Assembly: GCF_005217615.1 (NCBI RefSeq)
Contig: NZ_SZNK01000001.1
Coordinates: 4,094,001-4,158,000 of the forward strand
Origin: Brevibacillus antibioticus
Lineage (GTDB): Bacteria > Bacillota > Bacilli > Brevibacillales > Brevibacillaceae
DNA length: 64,000 nt
Reading direction: 5' to 3'
This document shows positions 1 to 8,656 of the stretch, in pieces. Under the pieces are notes generated by a model that was not told the origin of the DNA, did no database searches, and saw nothing but the letters and a program-made list of their open reading frames with translations. Every line of letters starts with the position of its first letter. Within the stretch, counting starts at the first letter, position 1. The position numbers and the translations under genes are program-made.

Positions 1-194
1 GGTAATGTCTAACATGACTATTTGTGGTCAATCATTGTAGTAGCATTTTGGAAGGGGCTCACTTTGTTGAAGGGAAACGAAATATTTTGGATCCTTGAAA
101 ATTCAAGTATAGTCCGGTGTTAATCGGTAAGCCTGCCGCTTGTAGATTGCGATTGCTGTAATACACCTAAAACTGCTGAACTTGCGATCCGGTT

Positions 195-690
195 TTTCGT
201 TGTATTTGAAGCCTTTAAGCCTTTATGGTGTTTGCTCACCAAAGAGATGCCAGTGAAGAAGTCTCTAGGCTACTTAGAGAGCATGATGCCACTTTAACTT
301 TATGGCCGACCATTATGTGGAGGAAGCGCAGAAGTAACAAACTGAGGAAGCACATTGTTATAGATGAAACCTATGGGCAAAAGGAAACAATCACGTATCT
401 CTGGTTCTGGACTTAGATACTCGCAAGGTGTTATACGTAGTGGAAGGAAAGATCAGTGGATTTTACGGGTCATTTACTGCAGAAATGCGACCATCCGGAT
501 GACACAACAAAGTTATGTATGAATATGTCGCCAAGCTTCTCACCGGTGCTAAACTCTACTTTCCAAATGTTGAAATCACCTATGACAAATTCCATGCCAT
601 GAAAATCGTTAATACCGCTGTTGATGAGACAAGACGCAAAGAACAACGGACAAAGAGCAGTCGATACTCTTGGTGAAGAAAAGACAAAGA
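195..690 (+). pseudogene. Decayed ISL3-family transposase
   Basis: This is a broken transposase gene spread over three frames. Pieces recognisable as ISL3 family are, in order, MPVKKSLGYLESMMPL (HTH region), HIVIDETYGQKETITYL (the catalytic 'IDET' block), LDTRKVLYVVEGKDQ, and EVEITYDKFH-like PNVEITYDKFHAMKIVNTA with the following VDETRR. Several frameshifts and internal stops lie between them, so no full protein can be made. No terminal inverted repeats could be assigned; the left end may lie outside the window. The family assignment rests on these conserved blocks. It is a relic that marks the left part of the window as accessory DNA. Confidence 0.75.
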
Positions 691-1209
691 GAATCGCGAT
701 CAGTTTGGAGCCATTACCCACTCATCTCACCGAATTCTCTTGTCCACCACTAGTATTACTATCTCGCTATATACTATATGGTGTTTTATCCATAACTTCA
801 ATGTTTTTCCATAAAATATATATTTATGCAATACTTCACTGCGCAATAAAGCACTAGCATCGCATAAACACAACCAAAATTTCCACTGCTCTCCATGTTT
901 CCCGTGACTAGTGTAACTGGGCATAAAAAAGATCCTTAATAATGAAATAGCAGGTAGCTCCTGTCTATCATCCATTAAAAAGGACCAATCGCATCCACGT
1001 CTTGCATTATTCTTGTGTACATATACACAACTTACCATTTTGATCACCAATTGATTGTGAACCTAAGACATATGGGCAAATCGTTTGTTGTGTTCTCCTC
1101 TGCCGTTAGCTGACAGAATACATAGATTGGCCTCTGTTATATTTCTCCATTGCAAAACATTTTTTCTTATCCGTTGATGGAACGCCATGTGCGATGAAAG
1201 TCTTCATTA
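691..1209. other. Intergenic stretch, no gene seen
   Basis: Between the transposase relic and the hydrolase gene nothing convincing is visible. Short open frames on both strands lack ribosome binding sites and recognisable motifs, so they are probably noise or very old decayed sequence. Confidence 0.4.
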
Positions 1210-1920
1210 TCATTCAACGTATATATGTTTTTTCAGCCATTGTCTGAAATACCGCAACTGTTCCTCCGTATGGAAATAGTGTTCTCCATTCTCCATTACT
1301 TGCAAATTACAGTTAAAACGTTTATTAAATTCAGATACAACGTCAAACTCACATAAGTTATCTTCTGAACCATAGAGAATTGAAGTTGGAATATTCCAAG
1401 CAACAATAGGATGTTCTTTCACATAACAGTAGTAATCCCAATAGAGAGTTTGTCCAATAGGCGTCGAAATTTCTTTCTCTATTTTTAGTCTACTCTCACT
1501 TACGTTAAACCATGTCATCATATTATTTATGATACGTTCCATATTTACCACCGGAGAGAGAAACAAACACTGCTTCAACGGCTCATTGCTATATTCTAAT
1601 AGGCTAAAATATGCTCCCATGCTACAAGCAAAAATGCTTATATTATTTGATAACGATTTTGCATAAGTCATAATTGTATTAAGGTCTTGAACACAGTTTT
1701 GTACTTTGCAAAGATAAGTATCATCCTTACGCTCACCATGTTGAGGTAAATCAAAACTAAGCACTTGATAACCTACAGCTGTTGCTTCTTCTGCAAATAC
1801 AATAATCGAGTCGTCTGCCTTATTTGACATGTTACCATGCACCACCACAAATAACTTATCTGATTTGTCACCCCACAAAACTGCCGGAATATTTTCTATC
1901 TCAAAATGATTACGTATCAT
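1210..1920 (-). CDS. Alpha/beta hydrolase (serine hydrolase)
   Basis: A 236-residue cytoplasmic alpha/beta hydrolase. Visible family features are the oxyanion-hole segment VVHGN near residue 28, a nucleophile elbow FACSMGAY with Ser100 (A-C-S-M-G instead of the usual G-x-S-x-G), an acid candidate in YGSEDNLCE and a C-terminal GEHYFH supplying the histidine. The ATG is preceded by a GGAGGAT-type ribosome binding site. The size and the 'SFDLPQHGER' strand resemble small esterases or dienelactone-hydrolase-like proteins. The substrate is unknown. It stands alone, with a decayed transposase downstream. Confidence 0.8.
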   Translation of the reverse strand: MIRNHFEIENIPAVLWGDKSDKLFVVVHGNMSNKADDSIIVFAEEATAVGYQVLSFDLPQHGERKDDTYLCKVQNCVQDLNTIMTYAKSLSNNISIFACSMGAYFSLLEYSNEPLKQCLFLSPVVNMERIINNMMTWFNVSESRLKIEKEISTPIGQTLYWDYYCYVKEHPIVAWNIPTSILYGSEDNLCEFDVVSEFNKRFNCNLQVMENGEHYFHTEEQLRYFRQWLKKHIYVE

Positions 1921-2131
1921 TACAATCTATCCTCCATGAAATATAAATGATTTATCGTTCCTCATATTACCAAAATATCGCATTGTAAGAATCAAGCATT
2001 ATTATATCTATGTATATTTTTTCTGGAATTAAAACTTGCTTCGAGACATGATTCACAAGATCGTTAATCGAATTAAAGTTCAAGTTGACGGTTCTATTGA
2101 AATTAGTTGCGACTTTCAAAACCCACTTAAA

Positions 2132-2166
2132 AAGGGGGCGTAGCCTATAATCGGCTAGCCCCTTCT
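2132..2166 (-). terminator. Terminator of the SF0329-like gene
   Basis: A G/C-rich hairpin (GGGG.GTAGCC pairing with GGCTAG.CCCC around a short A/T loop) followed on the minus strand by CCCCCTTTTTAAG. It lies about 100 bases past the stop of the minus-strand gene ending at 2267. Confidence 0.6.
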
Positions 2167-2266
2167 TTCCATCAATATTAGACCTGAATCGAATAGGATC
2201 TTCCGTTTAATAATTACAAGAAAACCAATTTGAGAAGAGTCAAGAAACTTCCTGACATATTTATTG

Positions 2267-2836
2267 TCATAATGTACTAAGCCGTAATTCATAAAAATAC
2301 TGCACAATTGGATGCTTTACCTTCATCTTCTCGGCCATGTTTAAAATCCGCTTTTTTCCAACCCTTCTGTCCACCAAAGCTAGAATATTCAACAAGATAT
2401 CATTACTTTCTATGCTTTCCTCTATCGAACTAGATAAAAACGTATTAGCCACAACGATAAAATTTGATTTACTTAATGAGGTCTGCGCTGACAAAAGCTC
2501 CTTTGCATATTCCGATATTTTTCTATTTCTTGCAATTACTTTTAGACGATCCTCCGGAACGTTCCCCTTGGTATCTTTTCTAATCGCTTCAATTTCTTCA
2601 TCGCTGATAGGAATTTGGATCTCTGAATCATTCTTAATTTCCTGCTCCGTTTGATACCATCTGATCGAGCTAGTTATATCACTCATATTAAGTACGTTCT
2701 TTTTATCTACGGCAATATAACAAATTCCTGATTTATCAGGTAAATAACGGTAACCAGTTGCACTGTATTCGACCCTTCCATCTAACGCAGGACAGAGAAA
2801 GCTCTCCAGTTGTTTCTTCAATTTGCTCCAGGACAT
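2267..2836 (-). CDS. SF0329-like hypothetical protein
   Basis: A 189-residue soluble protein without signal peptide or membrane segment. The N-terminus (MSWSKLKKQLESFLCPALDG, then RVEYSATGYRYLPDKSG) resembles the SF0329-type family of small uncharacterised bacterial proteins; this link comes from memory of the pattern and is moderate. The middle 'SDEEIEAIRKDTKGNVPEDRLKVIARNRKISEYAKELLSAQ' part is helical and charged. A good ribosome binding site (AGGAGGATACATG) precedes the ATG. Neighbours are a hydrolase and decayed genes, so context gives no functional hint. Confidence 0.65.
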   Translation of the reverse strand: MSWSKLKKQLESFLCPALDGRVEYSATGYRYLPDKSGICYIAVDKKNVLNMSDITSSIRWYQTEQEIKNDSEIQIPISDEEIEAIRKDTKGNVPEDRLKVIARNRKISEYAKELLSAQTSLSKSNFIVVANTFLSSSIEESIESNDILLNILALVDRRVGKKRILNMAEKMKVKHPIVQYFYELRLSTL

Positions 2837-2988
2837 GTATCCTCCTATGTTCTCAAGGCCTTCTAGCAGTATTTGCGGGCAGTTGGCCTATGACTTTGTT
2901 AAAATGCCTTTTTCTCATTGATACAGTATACTCCATAAAAAGCAAATAACATCCTTGAATCGTTTTGGAGACGGCATAGTTTTAGCTT

Positions 2989-3310
2989 TTAGTTCGGCAA
3001 TTTAATTGGGGGGGGGTCAGATAATACTTTATAAATTGAGATTTTGCCCATATACATAACATTAATATAAGTATAGGGTGTCCAGTCTGATGATAACATT
3101 TTCCCTATGATCATCATCTAACTTTGTAGCTATTTTACTAACTTCGCTTATATCAAAGCCTGCCGTTTCATCATAATAGGTCCCAATATCAATGCAGAAG
3201 TAGCATGATTAGTTCCTCTTGCTCGTGAATCTCCTAAAGCTACGCCCACATAAAATTTTTATCTCCAATTCTTTCTTCCTCTCCGTTTCTGTTACATTCT
3301 ACAGAAAATC
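2989..3310 (-). pseudogene. Frameshifted hypothetical gene remnant
   Basis: Reading the minus strand and changing frame at least twice restores a continuous protein-like sequence: GVALGDSRARGTNHATSALI, then TYYDETAGFDISEVSKIATK and LDDDHRENVIIRLDTL, then YINVMYMGKISIYKVLSD, ending in KLPN and a stop at 2989-2991. One frame change lies next to a run of nine G/C near 3007, a typical slippage site. No family is named here. The coherent amino-acid sequence across frames argues for a recently lost gene, not chance. Confidence 0.5.
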
Positions 3311-3351
3311 AATTAGAAGCAACAAGGTTTCATATCACCTAAAATAAAAAA

Positions 3352-3370
3352 GAGGGGTTTTCCCCCCCTC
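3352..3370 (-). terminator. Terminator, left rlmD-like 3' copy
   Basis: GAGGGG pairs with CCCCTC, followed on the minus strand by a T-rich run. The same arrangement occurs at 8609-8628 behind the second rlmD-like 3' fragment. Confidence 0.5.
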
Positions 3371-3398
3371 CTCGCTACTCCGCCAATACATCTCCGAT

Positions 3399-3523
3399 TT
3401 AGTTCCCTCTCCAAACTAACAGTGAGCAACACTCCACATGCCCCTTATGCGGGAGCGACTTCGCGCCTTTTTAATCCTAGCCAATCTTTGAAACCCTTGA
3501 AAATCAAGGGTTTTTCTTGTTCG
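3399..3523 (-). repeat. rlmD-like 3' end fragment with att-like core (copy A)
   Basis: On the minus strand the frame KGHVECCSLLVWRGN then stop (stop at 3399-3401) resembles the C-terminus of RumA/RlmD-type methyltransferases (compare THVESVALLVRN of the intact gene ending at 10427). Just upstream, 3488-3523 is an inverted-repeat core, GAAACCCTTGAAAATCAAGG followed by GTTTTTCTTGTTCG, which recurs in altered form at 8748-8768 and 10033-10070. Copy A and copy B (8657-8768) share the tract CCGCCAATACATCTCCGATT, the AGTGAGCAAC block and a following terminator. This looks like a displaced 3' end and attachment site left by integration into the methyltransferase gene. Confidence 0.55.
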
Positions 3524-3607
3524 CATACGTTCGTTTCTGAGTGAATTTTTGGGATTCCAAGTGAAGTTCGTCCCCAATCGTCCCCTATTTTTTTGAAGTT
3601 GGGGCAT

Positions 3608-3829
3608 CTTTATTTTCCCCCATCATCTGCTTAGTTATTTCGTTGATCTTCTCTGTACCTCAGACCGTAACTTGCCCTCGCTGTTCCGGAAAATATCCGT
3701 ACTACCTCGATACGACCAAATGACGTCCCCTTTATCGAACTTTTCTTTTACAATCCTTATCCCGTTGACTTTCAGTTCTTTAGCTGCCTCCTGCTCTTTT
3801 TCGTAGGCCTTGCTACTGATCTGGCGCAA
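3608..3829 (-). other. Possible integrase-end remnant / small ORF
   Basis: Two overlapping minus-strand frames lie beside att-like copy A. One (3635-3829) encodes 64 residues beginning MRQISSKAYEKEQEAAKEL. The other ends EKINEITKQMMGENKDAPTS followed by KK and a stop. The second resembles the polar tail of a tyrosine integrase and sits where an integrase end would be expected next to its att site. Neither has a convincing ribosome binding site. This is a weak call. Confidence 0.25.
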
Positions 3830-4044
3830 TATCCACCCTGGAAAGAAGAACGGAAGTCGTAAGTCCGCCGTTTCAATCTTCGCTTTTGTATTTAACAGTC
3901 TAGTGCATTTGGTTTGTAGTGACTTACATATAGAGTTTTTAAGTAAGTAACGATATTTGGGTATTCAGGAAATGTTTTGAAATTATATATTTTCATGATA
4001 CTATAATCCGTAGTTTCACAAATATTCCAAATAGGAGAGAGTTT

Positions 4045-4593
4045 ATGAAAAAAAATGTACTAAGAATTGTGTCTTCCACAGCATTAGTAACAGCTTTGTT
4101 CATCCCTTCTGCATTTGCAGAAAAACCAAGTATCGACACCTCAGATACATCTTCTATTTCAACATTTGACCAATTGGATAAACAATTCAATCTTGAAACT
4201 GTTACAGAAATTCCAGAAGATGCTATACCTCCTAAGTTCAATTCTATTCAAGATGCAGCTCAATATTTAGAGTCGTCAGAACAGAAAACATTAGCAACTA
4301 ATAGTCAGATTATTGTCAGAACTGGTAGCTTTACCTCAACTAGCGATGCCCAGCTATCAGCTACTCTTGGATATACCAAAAATAGTAGTGGTTTAATCGA
4401 ATTGGTTAGCGTCAAATCGTCAGCTACTGGAGATGGCGCTTATACATGGAAACAATCAAGTTATACCACCAAGAGATTAGATGGTGGCAGATCACTTGGG
4501 ATTAATATCAAAGGAGTTTTAACTAAAACTGTTGTTGTTGGTGGTGTAGTAAAGAAAACTGATTCTAACGAAACAGTCTACGTAGAAATTTAA
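4045..4593 (+). CDS. Small secreted protein, unknown function
   Basis: A 182-residue protein with a clear signal peptide (MKKN, then VLRIVSSTALVTALFIPSAF and a likely cut after AFA, near residue 25). The mature part is Ser/Thr-rich. Its C-terminal half (about residues 95-182) alternates polar and hydrophobic residues as in a beta-sandwich, with no cysteines. The ribosome binding site ATAGGAGAGAGTTTATG is strong. It is not recognisable as an enzyme. A small two-helix membrane protein follows at 5061, an arrangement repeated at 27668/28489. An extracellular role is inferred from the signal peptide only. Confidence 0.7.
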   Translation: MKKNVLRIVSSTALVTALFIPSAFAEKPSIDTSDTSSISTFDQLDKQFNLETVTEIPEDAIPPKFNSIQDAAQYLESSEQKTLATNSQIIVRTGSFTSTSDAQLSATLGYTKNSSGLIELVSVKSSATGDGAYTWKQSSYTTKRLDGGRSLGINIKGVLTKTVVVGGVVKKTDSNETVYVEI

Positions 4594-4663
4594 TAACTCT
4601 TTTAAATTGAGGGGTTATTAAAAATGCATTACCATTTAGCGAAATGCTTGACCTACGCTGATT

Positions 4664-4780
4664 TTAGCGCGGGCGTTTGAATCTAATCGATGGGGTCTGG
4701 CTTGCCCCGTCCTGCTTTACTTTAAAGTGAATAGCATCTAAGAAAAAAACAGCATATACCGATTGACAAGGGGCGATTTT
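4664..4780 (-). pseudogene. IS256-family transposase fragment
   Basis: A short minus-strand frame reads SVYAVFFLDAIHFKVKQDG followed by ASQTPSIRFKRPR and a stop. The 'FLDAIHFKV' block is the conserved DDE-region motif of IS256 (Mutator) transposases (usual form VVFLDAIHYKVR). Only about 35 residues remain, with unrelated sequence on both sides, so this is a relic. Confidence 0.65.
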
Positions 4781-4800
4781 GCCACTCTTTAATCAAACGA

Positions 4801-4828
4801 AAGGAGTCGACATTTTCGCCGACTCCTT
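4801..4828. terminator. Hairpin AAGGAGTCG/CGACTCCTT
   Basis: A perfect 9-bp stem with a 10-base loop in the gap after the secreted-protein gene. It lacks a long T run, so it is a weak terminator or relic. The rest of 4829-5060 shows no gene apart from a minus-strand tail ending VADPGY (see findings). Confidence 0.4.
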
Positions 4829-5060
4829 GTTGCAATTAACCGAGTTTTTGAAAGGGCGTAGGGCCATAAAGCAGTATTCACTAAGTGTAATATGATTAAA
4901 CAGAGACATCATTTCGAGCTTATCAAGGTACAAAAGAAATCCAATTCTCTATCATAAGAATTTGTCACATAATTAATAGCCAGGGTCAGCTACGTTCTGC
5001 TTTATTTTATCCTTTTGACATACTGCAAATCCATCGAGGGAAGAGGGGTGGTAAAGATAT

Positions 5061-5246
5061 ATGAGTGAATCTGTCTTTAGTTTCATAGAGCTGCTTGAAA
5101 TTGCTGGAGGCATATTCTTTTTCAGTTTGTTTAGATACGGGTTAAGTAAGCATAATGCTACTTGGAAATTCATAATTCTTGAATACTTTGCTATGGTTCT
5201 AAGCATTTGGATTATAAAGTCGCTGGTGAATCTTATTTTTGGTTAG
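5061..5246 (+). CDS. Small two-helix membrane protein
   Basis: A 61-residue hydrophobic protein with two predicted membrane helices (about residues 8-26 and 39-60) joined by a short basic loop (RYGLSKHNATWK). The ATG follows a GGGTGGTAAAG ribosome binding site. No family is recognised. It sits downstream of a small secreted protein gene, as does another 61-residue two-helix protein at 28489. A role such as an immunity or accessory protein is possible but unproven. Confidence 0.5.
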   Translation: MSESVFSFIELLEIAGGIFFFSLFRYGLSKHNATWKFIILEYFAMVLSIWIIKSLVNLIFG

Positions 5247-5416
5247 GTGAACATGTCTAGTGATAAGTCAGATACTGCCTTTTTAAGACATACTGGCAGC
5301 AACTGATTGTGCTCCATTTGTTCCTTATATAATAAATAGCACAATCGTACAAAAAGAAGAGGGTTCTCCGCCCCTGCTATCGAACCCTGTTAATTTCATA
5401 CTTCTTAATGCACTCC

Positions 5417-6697
5417 TTAGCTCTTTACAGACACATCTTTTTCCAATGTTAATTCATGAAATGATTTCACACGTAGTTGTAAAAATGGGGTAAACAATAA
5501 GGTACAAGCCGAAGCTAACAATCCAATGCCACCCGCAAATAAAGCGAACCGTAAACCCATTGTCCCCCCTATCATCCCTCCAATTAACGAACCAAGCGGT
5601 AAAGAACCCCACGAGATAAATCGAAATGTAGCATTCACGCGACCTTGCAGGGCATCGGGTACAATTACTTGACGTAAACTGACGGTACTAATGCTAAACA
5701 TTGAGACACCCATTCCGAAAAGAAGCTGTCCCGTCATCATAATCAACGCAATACTTAATTCTGATCCTACTGCTAATGGAGCAAGCAAACCACCACTTGC
5801 TGCGATCGTAGCGGAGCCCACAATTGTTGGACCTACTCCAAAACGACGTACAGCCCTTTGGGCAAGCATAGAGCCAAATAGGAACCCTACTCCTAGCGTT
5901 CCATAAATGATGCCAAGAATGCTCGCACTGATTTTGAGTTCTTGCGATGCATACAGAACATAAACACTAAAAATAACATTCCAGGAAAGGTTAAAGACTG
6001 TTGAGCAGCGTACCACTCCCCACAGCAACGGTTCTGTGTAAACCGTATGCAGCCCTTCTTTCATTTCCAGCCACATGTTTTTTGGTTTTTTCGCATCTGT
6101 CACGACTGTCTCCACCTTGCGAATCCGGGCTATGTACACTGCGGATACAAAAAAGGATACCGACGTGAACAATATTGCAAAAGGAGCGGTGAGTAACTGT
6201 TCCAGTCCACCTGATAAACCCGGCCCAGCAATTTGTGCAGTAGATTTACTTGTCTCTAGCTTGCTATTCCCATCAACAAGCTGCTCCTTGTTCACAATGG
6301 AAGGCAAAAAGGATGTATAGGCAACATCAAAAAAGACAGTACAGATACCCACTATGAAGGCTACTAAATATAGACCGGTCATATTCAGGAATCCAGTTAA
6401 GGCTGTCAGCGGCACAATGAGCAGTAATGCACCCCTGAAAAAATTAGCGGCGACAAGAATTGGTCGCCGGGGAAATCTGTCTATCCATACACCAGCGAGC
6501 AAACCGAAAATGATAAATGGCGCATACTCGGCAAAACCAAGCAACCCCATTTGCATGGGACTGGCCCCTAAATAGAGAGCTGCCACTAATGGCATTCCTA
6601 ACAATGCAACCTGCGTCCCAAACTGTGATGCCGTTTGCCCAATCCAGAGTCTGCGAAAATCTGTGTTCGTTAACAATCCTTTTACCTTGTTACTCAT
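5417..6697 (-). CDS. MFS transporter (MFS_3/EntS-like efflux)
   Basis: A 426-residue major facilitator with about twelve membrane helices. Family features include DFRRLWIGQTASQFGTQVAL near the N-terminus and the loop motif GVWIDRFPRRPILVAANFF between helices 2 and 3, and the second-half QGRVNATFRFISWGSLPLG segment typical of the MFS_3 group. The start chosen is the ATG of MSNKVKGLL because GGGGGAACGAGC lies directly before it. It is the last gene of a padR-btrH-like-MFS set on the minus strand and probably exports a compound that the PadR regulator responds to. The substrate is unknown. Confidence 0.85.
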   Translation of the reverse strand: MSNKVKGLLTNTDFRRLWIGQTASQFGTQVALLGMPLVAALYLGASPMQMGLLGFAEYAPFIIFGLLAGVWIDRFPRRPILVAANFFRGALLLIVPLTALTGFLNMTGLYLVAFIVGICTVFFDVAYTSFLPSIVNKEQLVDGNSKLETSKSTAQIAGPGLSGGLEQLLTAPFAILFTSVSFFVSAVYIARIRKVETVVTDAKKPKNMWLEMKEGLHTVYTEPLLWGVVRCSTVFNLSWNVIFSVYVLYASQELKISASILGIIYGTLGVGFLFGSMLAQRAVRRFGVGPTIVGSATIAASGGLLAPLAVGSELSIALIMMTGQLLFGMGVSMFSISTVSLRQVIVPDALQGRVNATFRFISWGSLPLGSLIGGMIGGTMGLRFALFAGGIGLLASACTLLFTPFLQLRVKSFHELTLEKDVSVKS

Positions 6698-6865
6698 GCT
6701 CGTTCCCCCATCTTTCGTCACAACTAGTTGCCATTTAAATTAGCATTTTTAGTATAGGGGAACTTACGTTTCAAGATCTTGCGCTTTCATTATCCTGCCT
6801 GTTAGTCTACATGTGTTCAGTGTGAACACAACTATACGATGTGGACACTTTAACTACCTAAGGAA

Positions 6866-7846
6866 TTACAACAATAATTCCATAGCTGCTCGTTCTTTAT
6901 CCGCAATCTCGACTAAAAACTTGGAAACCTGTTTTAGCTCCTGGTAGCTTCCTGTTCTTCCTGCATGGTCGATCAAAGAAGAAACACTAGCCCACATTGG
7001 AGCGATTTCCGCGAACATCAAGTATGCCTGCTCTAATTTTGGATCTTCGAGCAGATCGGTACATTCTTTGAGAAAATCGCGATACAGATTTCGAAACAAT
7101 GCACCGCCGGTTCCCGCTCTTTCCATTAACAACGCAGTTAAACATAGATCATGCTCAAAATTTTTACTGCGCTCAGGCCACTTTAGAATTTCACTGCTCA
7201 TTTTCATAATGCCTTTATTCCCGACATTTCGAATGGGCGGATTCAAATAGTCATAAGCATTCTGGGTTAAGGATGCTCGAATAGCAGGTACAAGCGGCGA
7301 AAGGGCACCAACCGACTCAATCGTGAAGGAACGATTTCGGGAGCTCATAGACCCCTTGGCATTGCGTGCCATGGCCAAATGATCCAAACGCGTCTTAACC
7401 AGTCCGCCCTGCTGTTTCGTATCCGCCATGTAGGCGTATTCGTCATCCATCCCATAGATCACCGCATAGTGAGCGGCAAAGTGTACTTTGTTTGTGAAAT
7501 AATCCAAATAATAAGAGTCCAGTTTAAGTCCAACCGGAATGCCGCGTTCGATGAAGCTCTGTACGTTCTGCCAAGCTTTGTTAACAGACGAAGTTTCTTC
7601 TATCCTGACGGTCAAGTTGAGGCGCGTGGCTAAGCAAGCAGTCAATTCATCAGGCTTCACTCTCCCCCCAATAAAAGGAAAGTCCATCCCCTTCGAATCC
7701 CAATAAATGAATCCCAATCCTTGCCCGATTCCGAATAACATGGGTTCCGAAAGCTGGACACCCGCAAATTGAAGCAAATTCCCCATAGTCGTCGTCTCGC
7801 AATGTTCACCTTGATAAGGAACGAAACCTTCAATGATTGTAGCCAT
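6866..7846 (-). CDS. BtrH N-terminal domain protein (C39-like fold)
   Basis: A 326-residue protein of the BtrH_N/DUF4872 type. The N-terminal half has the cysteine-protease-like pattern: GEHCETTTMGNLL with Cys16, then HFAAHYAVIYGMDDEYAYMAD supplying the His and following acid/turn. The C-terminal half (about 200-326) is helical and matches the DUF4872-like tail. Butirosin BtrH, the founding member, is an acyltransferase using an acyl carrier protein thioester. Members with this tail are widespread and mostly uncharacterised. Its ATG lies one base past the stop of padR, so the two are translationally coupled. No signal peptide is present. Confidence 0.75.
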   Translation of the reverse strand: MATIIEGFVPYQGEHCETTTMGNLLQFAGVQLSEPMLFGIGQGLGFIYWDSKGMDFPFIGGRVKPDELTACLATRLNLTVRIEETSSVNKAWQNVQSFIERGIPVGLKLDSYYLDYFTNKVHFAAHYAVIYGMDDEYAYMADTKQQGGLVKTRLDHLAMARNAKGSMSSRNRSFTIESVGALSPLVPAIRASLTQNAYDYLNPPIRNVGNKGIMKMSSEILKWPERSKNFEHDLCLTALLMERAGTGGALFRNLYRDFLKECTDLLEDPKLEQAYLMFAEIAPMWASVSSLIDHAGRTGSYQELKQVSKFLVEIADKERAAMELLL

Positions 7847-7847
7847 G

Positions 7848-8402
7848 TTATTTCATCTCCTCCAATAATTCGTTGATTTGATGAGAGGTGAACGATTGTT
7901 CGTGCTCATTAAGACTCATAGCATGAAGGAAAAGCGCTCTTACGTGCAACGGCAATTGAACGCCTCCTTGCGATTCGTACTTTCGCCCGATCTGTTTCGA
8001 AATCTCTTTAAGAAAATCCAGACGTTGCCGCAATGCTTCAATGGCTGCACTCTTCTTGACAAAAGGCAAAGCAGCCAGTCCAAGATCGAACCGGGGGTCG
8101 CGTTCTCGCGAAGAAGACAGGCTGACAATGATTTCATTTCTTAGTGTGTCTATACCGGCTTCTGTCATGAAAAATCGTATCGGCATAGGTCCCTTACCGG
8201 ATTTCTCAATGGAATCCTCGGATTCGATCAATCCTTTTTCGTTCAATTTCTTCAGTCCTGTATATATCGAAGTCGTGCCGATATTTGCCCATTCCCGGTA
8301 GCCGCGCTGATCGATTAATTTATTGATGTCGTAACCTGACACTTGATTACATTCCGCGATGATTTGCAACAGCATAAATTCAACATTCGAAAGTTGTTTC
8401 AT
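7848..8402 (-). CDS. PadR-family transcriptional regulator
   Basis: A 184-residue PadR regulator. It has an N-terminal winged helix (MKQLSNVEFMLLQIIAE, SGYDINKLI, TSIYTGLKKLNEKGLI, with the wing PMPIRFFMTEAG) and a C-terminal helical dimerisation part. The ATG of MKQLSN is chosen because GAGGAGTCTCTCC precedes it. The gene heads a three-gene operon (padR, BtrH-like, MFS) and has a near-consensus promoter overlapped by a palindrome, suggesting autoregulation and ligand-induced release. The ligand is unknown. Confidence 0.85.
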   Translation of the reverse strand: MKQLSNVEFMLLQIIAECNQVSGYDINKLIDQRGYREWANIGTTSIYTGLKKLNEKGLIESEDSIEKSGKGPMPIRFFMTEAGIDTLRNEIIVSLSSSRERDPRFDLGLAALPFVKKSAAIEALRQRLDFLKEISKQIGRKYESQGGVQLPLHVRALFLHAMSLNEHEQSFTSHQINELLEEMK

Positions 8403-8437
8403 GGAGAGACTCCTCATGATTTATATTTCACATATGT

Positions 8438-8466
8438 ATTATAACAGTAATGTAATATATGTTCAA
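8438..8466 (-). promoter_or_regulatory. padR operon promoter with palindromic operator
   Basis: On the minus strand TTGAAC (8466-8461), a 17-base spacer and TATAAT (8443-8438) form a near-perfect SigA promoter. The spacer and flanks read ACATATATTACATT...TATAATACATATGT, an imperfect palindrome with ACAT/ATGT ends like PadR operators. It is placed to let PadR block its own promoter. Confidence 0.7.
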
Positions 8467-8544
8467 AGCCCGAAAGAAGCTAATGGCCATTTCTTTTTTC
8501 ACTTTTTTGACCCAAACGGAAACAAACTTCAGGCTCATTGGTAG
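8467..8544 (+). pseudogene. VOC/glyoxalase gene 3' fragment
   Basis: The frame SPKEANGHFFFHFFDPNGNK followed by LQAHW and a stop matches the C-terminal strand of vicinal oxygen chelate (glyoxalase/dioxygenase) proteins, where 'FxDPDGN' ends the fold. Upstream the frame is replaced by the padR promoter, so only the last 25 or so codons remain. Confidence 0.5.
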
Positions 8545-8608
8545 TATCTTATTAAAGTAACGGGTACGTTAGCTGAAAATCATGTGACCACCTGAGACCG
8601 AAAAAAAA

Positions 8609-8628
8609 AGAGGGGTCTAGGCCCCTCT
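8609..8628. terminator. Terminator AGAGGGG/CCCCTCT
   Basis: A 7-bp G/C-rich stem flanked by an A run on the left and T-rich sequence on the right. It follows the rlmD-like 3' fragment (copy B) in the same way that 3352-3370 follows copy A. Confidence 0.6.
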
Positions 8629-8656
8629 TTACTATTTCCGCCAATACATCTCCGAT

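Noticed and set aside
727..1050. 107-codon minus-strand open frame
   Set aside because: Cys/Trp-rich composition, no ribosome site, no recognisable motif, next to transposase debris.
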